Source of the DNA: VRUE01 sp963814915
Lineage (GTDB): Bacteria; Actinomycetota; Thermoleophilia; Solirubrobacterales; 70-9
Length of the DNA: 64,000 bases
Direction: 5' to 3'
Assembly (NCBI GenBank): GCA_963814915.1
Contig: CAWFEI010000010.1
Location: forward strand, 121,432-185,431
Shown: piece by piece, positions 27,486-34,589 of the stretch
How the letters are laid out: each line of letters begins with the position of its first letter
How positions within the stretch are numbered: position 1 is the first letter of the stretch
Made by a program: the position numbers and the translations under genes
Notes under the pieces: generated by a model
The model's input: the letters and a program-made list of their open reading frames with translations, nothing else
The model's database searches: none
Told to the model about the DNA's origin: nothing

Positions 27486-28811
27486 CTAGGCGACGCTGTA
27501 GACCTCCCACTCGTCGGCGACGCCCTTGAGCGTGTGGGTTCCGGCCGGGTTGAAGACGACACCCGAGCCGACGGCGAGGTCGCGCACGGTGCGCGAGGCG
27601 AGCACCTGCCGCCCCTCGGCCAGGGCGGAGATGCGGGCGGCGACGTGGACGGCGATGCCGCCGACGTCTTCGCCGATCAGCTCGACCTCGCCGGTGTGCA
27701 GCCCGGCCCGCACCTCGATGCCCAGGGCGGGCATCGCCACGGCGATCGCCCGGGCGCACTCGGCGGCGCGGGTCGGCCCGTCGAAGGTCGCGAGGAAGCC
27801 GTCGCCGGTCGTCTTGATCTCACGCCCCTCGAAGCGGCGCAGCTGCCCGCGGGTCAGCTCCTGATGCTCGGCGAGCAGCTCGCGCCAGCGCCGGTCGCCC
27901 AGCTCACCGGCGAGCCGGGTCGAGTCGACGATGTCGGTGAACAGCACCGTCGCCAGCACCCGCTCCGGCGCCGGGCCGGGCCGCACCCCGGTGAGGAACT
28001 CCTCGATCGCGGCCAGCGCGGCCTCGCTGTCGCCGACCCAGGGGAAGTGGTCCTCGCCCTCGAACTCGACGTAGCGGCTGCCGGTGATCTGCTCGGCGAG
28101 CCAGCGCGCGGCGCGGTAGTTGACCGCGCGGTCGCCGCGCCGGTGCAGGACGAGGGTCGGCGCCTGGATCAACGGCAACGCGCCGCGCACGTCGGTGTCG
28201 AGGAACATCTCGAAGAGCTGCTGGACCCGCATCGGGCTCGCCGCCTGGCGCTCGAAGCGGGCCTGGAACTCGCGGGCGCGCGGGTCGGTGGCCAAGCTGG
28301 GCGAGAAGATCTCGATCGTCGCGCCCTTGCCCCACATCGGCCCGATCAGCTCCTCCTGGGCTTCCGCGACCGCCTCCTTCTCCGGCGCCCAGGGATAGTC
28401 GGGGGCCGCGGTCGACCGCGCCATCGCCCCCCAGAGGACCAGCGCCGAGGTGCGCTCGGGGTAGCTCGCGGCGAAGAGCATGCACATCGTCGCCCCCTCG
28501 GACATGCCGAGCAGCGCCGCGCGCTCGGAGCCGGCGGCGTCCATCACCGCCCGCACGTCGTCCATCCGCTCCTCCAGCGTCGGCGCCCCACTCGCCGGGT
28601 CGGAGAGGCCGACGCCGCGACGGTCGAAGACCAGCACGCGGGCGAAGGAGCCCAGCCGGTTGAGGAAATGGGAGATCGCCGGGCTCTCCCACATCAGGTC
28701 GAGATGGGAGAGAAAGGGGAAGGCGAGCACCAGGTCCAACTCGCCCTCGCCGAACACCTGGTAGGCGATGCCGATATCGCCGCTGCGCGCGTATCGGGTT
28801 TCCGGGGGCAT
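27486..28811 (-). CDS. alpha/beta-hydrolase--class III adenylate cyclase fusion
   Basis: 441 residues from ATG 28811. Residues ~1-265 form an alpha/beta hydrolase with the nucleophile elbow GMSEGA (~95) and a C-terminal GEDHFPWVGD (catalytic His). Residues ~275-441 form a class III nucleotide cyclase: FTDIVDSTRLAGELGDRRW (metal Asp), TGDGFLATF (second Asp) and GGIAVHVAARI. Such fusions are frequent in Actinobacteria, where hydrolase-like ligand binding may control cAMP output. It is divergent from a flavoprotein. Confidence 0.9.
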   Translation of the reverse strand: MPPETRYARSGDIGIAYQVFGEGELDLVLAFPFLSHLDLMWESPAISHFLNRLGSFARVLVFDRRGVGLSDPASGAPTLEERMDDVRAVMDAAGSERAALLGMSEGATMCMLFAASYPERTSALVLWGAMARSTAAPDYPWAPEKEAVAEAQEELIGPMWGKGATIEIFSPSLATDPRAREFQARFERQAASPMRVQQLFEMFLDTDVRGALPLIQAPTLVLHRRGDRAVNYRAARWLAEQITGSRYVEFEGEDHFPWVGDSEAALAAIEEFLTGVRPGPAPERVLATVLFTDIVDSTRLAGELGDRRWRELLAEHQELTRGQLRRFEGREIKTTGDGFLATFDGPTRAAECARAIAVAMPALGIEVRAGLHTGEVELIGEDVGGIAVHVAARISALAEGRQVLASRTVRDLAVGSGVVFNPAGTHTLKGVADEWEVYSVA

Positions 28812-28901
28812 CGCGCTGTCCACAGTACGCGCCGCCGCGATGCCGCTCAAGCGCTCAGGCCCGCCTGGGGCATTCCGGCGGTCCCGGATTACCATCCATG
28901 C

Positions 28902-30137
28902 ATCGAGAGTTCCCAGGACTACGACGCGGTGATCGTCGGCGCCAGCCTCGCCGGGTGCGCGACCGCGATCGGGCTCGGGCGCGCCGGCGCTCGCGTGGCG
29001 CTGATCGAGCAGCGACCCGACCCCGCCGCCTTCAAGCGCACCTGCTCGCACTTCATCCAGGCCTCCGCGGTGCCGACCCTGCAGCGGCTCGACCTGCTCG
29101 ATCCGATCATGGCGGCGGGCGCGGTGCGCTCGCGCGCTCGCGTCCACACCCCCTGGGGTTGGATCGTGGCCGAGCCGGAGCGTGCGGCGTGGGGCGTCAA
29201 CCTGCGTCGCGAGCTGCTCGACCCGCTGTTGCGCGAGATCGCGGCGGCGACGCCGGGCGTCGAGCTCGGCCTCGGCCTGAGCGCCGCCGGGCTGGTGCGC
29301 AGCGGCAGCGCCTTTCGTGGAGTCGCCGTCCGCGGCCGCGATGGCGAGGAGGCGGAGCTGCGCGCGAAGCTCGTCGTCGGCGCCGATGGTCGCGACTCCA
29401 GTGTCGCCGAGCTCGCGGGCCTCAGCGGCAAGTCGCTTCCGCACGGGCGGATCGCCTACGGCGGCTACTTCGAGGGGGCGACGCCAGACCACTTCCCCGA
29501 TGCCGCCTTCTGGTTCCTCGACCCCGACGTCGCCGCCGCCTTCCCGACCGACGACGGGCTCGTCTTCTACGTGGCGATGACGGGCAAGCGGCGGGCGGGC
29601 GAGTTCAAGCGCGACCCCGAGGGCAGCCTCGTCACGCACGTCGCCTCGGTGCCCGGGGCGCCGCCGATCCGGGAGGGCCGGCTGGTCGGCCAGGTGATCG
29701 GCAAGCTCGAGATGCCGAACCGGGTGCGCGGCCCGGTCGCGCCGGGGCTGGCCCTGGTCGGCGACGCCGCGCTGGCCACCGACCCGCTGTTCGGCGTCGG
29801 CTGCGGCTGGGCGCTGCAGTCGGCCGAGTGGCTGACCGAAGCTGTGGTGCCGGCCCTCGTCGGCGCCGAGGACCTCGACCGGGCGCTGCGCCGCTACCGG
29901 CGCCTTCGCCGGCGCCGGCTGGCGCTGCACGCGCGGCAGATCCACGACTACGCGAGCGGGCGACGCTTCAACCGAGGGGAACGGATGCTGATGTCGGCGG
30001 CAGCCAGGGACACGGAGCTCGCGACGCGCTTCGACGCCTTCGCGACCCGGCAGGTGAGCCCGCCCAGGGCGCTGGCCAAGATCCTCCCCCGCGCCCTCGC
30101 GGTCAGCGCCCGGGCGGCGCTGGGTGGCCGCGCGTAG
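28902..30137 (+). CDS. FAD-dependent oxidoreductase (geranylgeranyl reductase/halogenase type)
   Basis: About 400 residues. The FAD motif VIVGASLAGCATAIGLGRAGARVALIE is at the very start, then GADGRDS (~150) and VGDAALATDPLFGVGCGWALQSA (~280-300), the GG-reductase/PHBH flavoprotein pattern. No ATG, GTG or TTG lies in frame before the FAD motif; ATC 28902 or the GTG 28929 inside the motif are the only options, and an ATG at 28898 is out of frame. A missing base near 28900 would restore a normal start. The role is probably oxidation or reduction of a lipid or natural product. Confidence 0.8.
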   Translation: MESSQDYDAVIVGASLAGCATAIGLGRAGARVALIEQRPDPAAFKRTCSHFIQASAVPTLQRLDLLDPIMAAGAVRSRARVHTPWGWIVAEPERAAWGVNLRRELLDPLLREIAAATPGVELGLGLSAAGLVRSGSAFRGVAVRGRDGEEAELRAKLVVGADGRDSSVAELAGLSGKSLPHGRIAYGGYFEGATPDHFPDAAFWFLDPDVAAAFPTDDGLVFYVAMTGKRRAGEFKRDPEGSLVTHVASVPGAPPIREGRLVGQVIGKLEMPNRVRGPVAPGLALVGDAALATDPLFGVGCGWALQSAEWLTEAVVPALVGAEDLDRALRRYRRLRRRRLALHARQIHDYASGRRFNRGERMLMSAAARDTELATRFDAFATRQVSPPRALAKILPRALAVSARAALGGRA

Positions 30138-30178
30138 CGCCGGTAGATTGGCCGGAAACCTCCGAAAGCTGGTGTGAG

Positions 30179-31192
30179 ATGAGCGCAGAGACTGCAGGGC
30201 GGGCCGGCATCGAAGTCGAAGGGCTGGTGCGCGAGTTCAAGAACGGGCTGCGGGCGGTCGACGGGATCGACCTGCGCGTCGCGCCCGGTGAGATCTACGG
30301 CTTCCTCGGGCCCAACGGCGCGGGCAAGTCGACCACGGTGCTGATGCTGACCACGCTGCTGCCGCCGACGGCGGGCACGGCGCGGGTGGCCGGCTTCGAC
30401 ATCGCCGCCGAAGGCGGCAAGGTGCGCGGCGCGATCGGCGCGGCGCTGCAGGAAGCGGCGCTCGACCCGCTGCTGACCGGGCGCGAGCACATGCGCCTGC
30501 AGACCGCCCTGCACGGACTGGCCAAGGCCGAGCGCGGCGAGCGCTCCAGCGAGCTGCTCGCCCGGGTCGGCCTCTCGGAGGCCGCCGACCGCAAGGTGGG
30601 CGGCTACTCGGGCGGGATGAAACGGCGGCTCGACCTGGCACTGGCCCTCGCCCACCGGCCGCGCATCCTCTTTCTCGACGAGCCGACCACCGGCCTCGAC
30701 ATCCAGAGCCGCACCGCGCTCTGGGACGAGGTGGCCGGGCTGGCCGACGAGGGCGTCACCGTCTTCCTCACCACCCAGTACCTGGAGGAGGCCGACGCGC
30801 TCGCCAACCGGGTCGGGATCATCGACCACGGCAAGATCGTCGCCGAGGGCACCCCGGCCGAGCTCAAGGCCGAGATCGGGCGGCCGACGGTCGAGGCCGT
30901 TCCGGCCGACCCGGCCGAACAGGAGCGGGTCGCGCGGGCGCTGCAGCCGTTCGGCGAGCGCTGTGGGGCGACGCACCGCGGCGCCGCCTCGGTCCTGCTC
31001 GCCGGCGGCGAGTCGCAGCTCGCCGACGTCGTCCGCGCGCTCGACTCGGCGGGGATCGCGATCGAGCAGCTGCAGCTGCACGCGCCATCGCTGGACGACG
31101 TCTTCCTCGCCAAGACCGGCCGCTCGCTGGAGGGCGCCGGCGAGGCGGAGGCCGAGGCGGGCAGCGAGGAAATGGAGACGGTGAGCGCGTGA
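30179..31192 (+). CDS. ABC transporter ATP-binding protein, DrrA type
   Basis: 337 residues from ATG 30179. Walker A GPNGAGKSTT, signature YSGGMKRRLDLA and Walker B ILFLDEPTTGLD are followed by TTQYLEEADALANRVGIID; the ~90-residue C-terminal extension is typical of daunorubicin-resistance DrrA proteins. The stop overlaps the first permease (GTGA). It powers export of a hydrophobic compound or lipid by the two permeases downstream. Confidence 0.92.
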   Translation: MSAETAGRAGIEVEGLVREFKNGLRAVDGIDLRVAPGEIYGFLGPNGAGKSTTVLMLTTLLPPTAGTARVAGFDIAAEGGKVRGAIGAALQEAALDPLLTGREHMRLQTALHGLAKAERGERSSELLARVGLSEAADRKVGGYSGGMKRRLDLALALAHRPRILFLDEPTTGLDIQSRTALWDEVAGLADEGVTVFLTTQYLEEADALANRVGIIDHGKIVAEGTPAELKAEIGRPTVEAVPADPAEQERVARALQPFGERCGATHRGAASVLLAGGESQLADVVRALDSAGIAIEQLQLHAPSLDDVFLAKTGRSLEGAGEAEAEAGSEEMETVSA

Positions 31193-31968
31193 GCGCCGGG
31201 CTGCGCACGCAGGTCGGGCAGCTTGCGCGGCGCTCGGTCCTGCGCACGCTGCGCCAGCCGGGGCAGATCGTGCCCGCGCTGATCTTCCCGCTCTTCCTGC
31301 TCGCGGTGAACTCCGGCGGGCTAAAAGACGCGACCAACCTGCCGGGCTTCCCGACCGACTCCTACCTGACCTTCGCCCTCGCCGTGCCCTTCATGCAGGG
31401 CGCGCTGTTCTCGGTGATGAACGCCGGCACCGACCTCGCCCGCGACATCGAGACGGGCTTCCTCAACCGGCTGGCGCTGACACCGCTGCGCGGCGCGGCC
31501 CTGCTCAGCGGCCTGCTCGCCGGCGCCGTCGTGCTCGGCTTCGTGCAGGCGGCGACCTACCTCGCCGTCGGCCTGATCGCCGGCGCCGACCTGGCCGCCG
31601 GCGCCGGCGGGGCGCTGGCGATCGTCGCACTCGCGGTCTGCACGACGGTCGCCTTCGGCACGCTCGGCCTCTTCGCCGCCCTGCGCAGCGGCTCGGGCGA
31701 GGCGGTGCAGAGCCTCTTCCCGGTCTTCTTCGTCTTCCTCTTCATCTCCTCGATGGCGCTGCCGCTCGACCTGATCCAGACCCAGTGGTTCCACGACGTC
31801 GCCAGCGCCAACCCGGTCTCCTACCTGCTGCAGGCCTACCGCTCGCTGCTGATCGAAGGCTGGAACATCGGCGAGCTGGCGCTCGGCTTCGCGATCGCCG
31901 CGGCGATCGGGGCGATCGGCATGTTCGCGGCCTCGACCGCGCTGAAGACGAGGCTGGTGCGGACGTGA
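31189..31968 (+). CDS. ABC-2 type permease, DrrB-like
   Basis: 259 residues and six membrane helices, with the ABC-2 pattern FLNRLALTPLRGAALLSG after the second helix. It starts with GTG over the ATPase stop and overlaps the second permease by four bases. The transporter has one ATPase and two different permeases, so it probably forms a heterodimeric channel. Confidence 0.9.
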   Translation: MSAGLRTQVGQLARRSVLRTLRQPGQIVPALIFPLFLLAVNSGGLKDATNLPGFPTDSYLTFALAVPFMQGALFSVMNAGTDLARDIETGFLNRLALTPLRGAALLSGLLAGAVVLGFVQAATYLAVGLIAGADLAAGAGGALAIVALAVCTTVAFGTLGLFAALRSGSGEAVQSLFPVFFVFLFISSMALPLDLIQTQWFHDVASANPVSYLLQAYRSLLIEGWNIGELALGFAIAAAIGAIGMFAASTALKTRLVRT

Positions 31969-32729
31969 GCCGCAAGATCGCCCTCGCCGTCGCCTGGCGC
32001 AGCGTCCGCATCTTCCTCGGCAACCCGCAGTTCCTGGTCCCGGCGATCATCTTCCCGCTGTTCTTCTTCGTCGCCTTCGCGGGCGGGCTCTCGGCGATCG
32101 GCGACGCGCCCGGCTTCGACTTCCCCAACGGCTACACGGCCTTCCAGTTCGTCTTCGTCCTGCTCCAGTCGGCGGCCTTCGGCGGCGTCTTCACCGGCTT
32201 CGGCATCGCCCGCGACTTCGAGACCGGCTTCGCTCGCCGCTACCTGTTGGCGGCGAGCGACCGCCGCGCGATCGTCGCCGGCTACGCCCTTGCCGCCCTC
32301 ACCCGGGCCTTCGTCACCTGGACGGTGCTGACGGTCGTCGCGCTGATCGCCGGGATGGAGGTCGGTGGCAGCGGCGTCGACCTCTTCGGGCTCTACGCGC
32401 TGGCCGTCCTCGTCAACGTCTCGGCGACCCTCTGGGCCGCCGGCGTGGCGATGCGGGTGCGCTCGATCCAGGGCGGGCCGTTGATGCAGTTCCCGACCTT
32501 CCTCGTCCTCTTCCTCGCCCCCGTGTACGTGCCGCTATCGCTGCTCAGCGGCTGGATCCACGCGGTCGCCTCGGTCAACCCGGTCACCGCCCTGCTCGAG
32601 GCCGGGCGGGGCTTCATCTCCGGCGAACCGGAGGCGGTCGCGCTCGCCTTTGCGGTCGCGATCGTCCTCCCGATCCTCTTCGCCCTCTGGGCCCGCGGCG
32701 GCCTCAAGCGCGCCGAAGCCGCAGGCTGA
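31965..32729 (+). CDS. second ABC-2 type permease, DrrB-like
   Basis: 254 residues, six membrane helices, start GTG 31965 inside the stop of the first permease. The motif RDFETGFARRYLLAASDRRAIVAG aligns with RDIETGFLNRLALTPLRGAALLSG of its neighbour, so the pair arose by duplication. It is the last gene of the operon and a strong hairpin follows at once. Confidence 0.9.
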   Translation: MSRKIALAVAWRSVRIFLGNPQFLVPAIIFPLFFFVAFAGGLSAIGDAPGFDFPNGYTAFQFVFVLLQSAAFGGVFTGFGIARDFETGFARRYLLAASDRRAIVAGYALAALTRAFVTWTVLTVVALIAGMEVGGSGVDLFGLYALAVLVNVSATLWAAGVAMRVRSIQGGPLMQFPTFLVLFLAPVYVPLSLLSGWIHAVASVNPVTALLEAGRGFISGEPEAVALAFAVAIVLPILFALWARGGLKRAEAAG

Positions 32730-32732
32730 AAT

Positions 32733-32762
32733 GCAAACGGCCCGCCGAAGCGGGCCGTTTGC
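32733..32762 (+). terminator. hairpin terminator after the ABC exporter operon
   Basis: A perfect 13-bp stem, GCAAACGGCCCGC with GCGGGCCGTTTGC, closed by a CGAA loop, three bases after the last stop. There is no U tract, as is usual for actinobacterial terminators. Confidence 0.8.
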
Positions 32763-32790
32763 GAATTCTGGGGAAGCCCGTGTGAACGCA

Positions 32791-32904
32791 CTCCCAATCT
32801 CGCAACTCCAGGGTAGCCGATAACGAGCCCTTTCGTCAGCGCCCCAGTCGGCTACGCCCCCGGAGAGAATCGAACCCTCTCTTCCCCAATTGCGAGATTG
32901 GGAG
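32791..32904. other. long-range inverted repeat with tRNA T-arm-like sequence
   Basis: CTCCCAATCTCGCAA (32791-32805) is exactly complementary to TTGCGAGATTGGGAG (32890-32904). Between them lie an 8-bp hairpin GTAGCCGA/TCGGCTAC (32813-32855) and, on the minus strand, GAGGG-TTCGATT-CTCTC followed by CGGGGGC, which looks like a tRNA T-arm and 3' acceptor. No matching 5' half (GCCCCCG) is found. Neither an intact tRNA nor an ORF explains it. The rest of 32763-33098 has only a palindrome GCGGTGGCCACCGC (32918-32931) and the hairpin listed next. Confidence 0.5.
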
Positions 32905-33040
32905 CCGGTGTCCACCGGCGGTGGCCACCGCCGCTCTCACGGCACGCCGACGCTAGGTGACCGAGACACGCGCGTGGCACCTCATATGTGACTTTTCCGC
33001 ATAAGGAGCTCAGGCGTCAAGCCACATCGGCTTCGGCGCC

Positions 33041-33084
33041 GAGTGAACCGTTTACCCCCGTATAGGGTGGTAAAGGGTTCACTC
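33041..33084. terminator. large hairpin downstream of the MFS gene
   Basis: GAGTGAACCGTTTACCCCC (33041-33059) pairs with GGTGGTAAAGGGTTCACTC (33066-33084) at 17 of 19 positions with a 6-base loop, 15 bases past the MFS stop. A terminator is the simple reading. The near-perfect long arms could equally be the ends of a small inverted-repeat element. Confidence 0.6.
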
Positions 33085-33098
33085 GTTGATTTCAGGCT

Positions 33099-34589
33099 CT
33101 ACCCGGCCTCCGAATAGGCGGGCTCGGGGGCGCCGCCGTGCTCATGCTCGTCCGCGGCGATTTCGGCCATCGCGGCCGGGTCGGGCATCGGTTCGGCGCG
33201 CAGCACGAAGACCGCGATGCCGAGCGCGACGCCGACCAGCCCGGCGGCGACCAGGTAGGCGAGGTGGAAGCCCGAGTTGAGCGCCGCGTCGAAGGAGGCG
33301 CCGCCGTCTTTGAGCGTGCTCGTCCGCTCGGTGGCGAGCGTGGCGAGCACCGCGAGGCCGATCGCACCGCCGACCTGGGCGCTGGTGTTGACCACGCCCG
33401 AGGCGAGGCCCGCGTCGCTCGGCGTCGCGCCGGACATCGCCAGCGTCATCAGCGAGGCGAAGGAGATCCCGATCCCGATGCCCATCATCAGCAGCGGCGG
33501 CAGCAGGTCGGTGAGATAGGTCCCGTCGACGGGCGTGCGGGCGAAGAGCAGCAGCGCCAGGGCGACGAGGATCATGCCCGGGATCAGCATGTTTCGAGGG
33601 CCGAAGCGCATGATCAGCTTTTCCGAGTAGCCGAGCGAGAGCGCGCCCATCACCACCGTCGTCGGCAGGAAGGCGAGCCCGACCTCGAGCGGGTTGTAGC
33701 CGAGGATCTGCTGCAGGTAGAGGGCGCCGAGGAAGAAGGTCGAGAACATCCCGGCGACGAGCAGCATCTGCAGCGCGTTGGCGCCGGAGACGTTGCGCGA
33801 GCGGAACAGGCGCAGCGGCATCAGGGGAGTCTCGATGCGCCCCTGGCGGAAGACGAAGGCGGCGCCGAGGGCGAGTGAGATCGCGCCGAGGATCAGCGTC
33901 TGCGCCGAGCCCCAGCCGTGCTCGTTGACACCGAGGATCGTGTAGGTGCCGAGCATCAGGCCGGCGGTGATCAGCACCGCGCCGGGAATGTCGGCTCCCT
34001 TGGCGAAGCCGATCCCCTCGACGTCGGGGACGAGGCGGCGGCTGAAGAAGGCGGTCGCGATCCCGATCGGCAGGTTGATGAAGAAGATCCAGTGCCAGGC
34101 GATCGCCTCGGTCAGCGCGCCGCCGATCAGGAGGCCGATCGAGCCGCCGGCCGAGGCGACGAAGGCGTAGACGCCGATCGCTTTCGCCTGCTCGCGCGGC
34201 TCGGGGAACATCGTCACGATCATGCCCAGGATCACGGCCGAGGTCAGCGCCCCGCCGACTCCCTGGACGAAGCGCGCGCCGACCAGCATCTCCTGGCTCT
34301 GCGAGAGGCCGCAGAGCAGCGAGGCGGTGGTGAAGATCGCCAGCCCGGTGAGGAAGACGCGGCGCTGGCCGAGCAGGTCGCCGAGCCGCCCGGCGAGCAG
34401 CAGCAGGCCGCCGAAGGGGACCAGGTAGCCGTTGACCACCCAGGCGAGGTTGCTCTGCGAGAAGCCGAGGTCGTCCTGGATCGAGGGCAGCGCGACGTTG
34501 ACGATCGTGATGTCGAGGACGATCATCAGCATCCCCGCGCAGAGGACGTAGAGCGCGAGCCAGCGGGTTCGATCGTCGGCATGCGTCAC
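33099..34589 (-). CDS. DHA2 (14-TM) MFS drug efflux transporter
   Basis: 496 residues from GTG 34589, which overlaps the dnaE2 stop (GTGA). EmrB/QacA features: DITIVNVALPSIQDDLGFS in helix 1, GRLGDLLGQRRVFLTG (motif A), GARFVQGVGGALTSAVIL and GGALTEAIAWHWIFFINLPIG (motif C region). Fourteen helices are visible. It likely exports drugs or dyes by proton antiport. Coupling to a damage-induced polymerase gene is unusual. Confidence 0.9.
   Translation of the reverse strand: MTHADDRTRWLALYVLCAGMLMIVLDITIVNVALPSIQDDLGFSQSNLAWVVNGYLVPFGGLLLLAGRLGDLLGQRRVFLTGLAIFTTASLLCGLSQSQEMLVGARFVQGVGGALTSAVILGMIVTMFPEPREQAKAIGVYAFVASAGGSIGLLIGGALTEAIAWHWIFFINLPIGIATAFFSRRLVPDVEGIGFAKGADIPGAVLITAGLMLGTYTILGVNEHGWGSAQTLILGAISLALGAAFVFRQGRIETPLMPLRLFRSRNVSGANALQMLLVAGMFSTFFLGALYLQQILGYNPLEVGLAFLPTTVVMGALSLGYSEKLIMRFGPRNMLIPGMILVALALLLFARTPVDGTYLTDLLPPLLMMGIGIGISFASLMTLAMSGATPSDAGLASGVVNTSAQVGGAIGLAVLATLATERTSTLKDGGASFDAALNSGFHLAYLVAAGLVGVALGIAVFVLRAEPMPDPAAMAEIAADEHEHGGAPEPAYSEAG

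Noticed and set aside
28898..30140. plus-strand frame from ATG 28898 as the flavoprotein start
   Set aside because: It reads Arg-rich nonsense (HREFPGLRRGDRRR) and not the FAD motif; only the other frame carries the protein.
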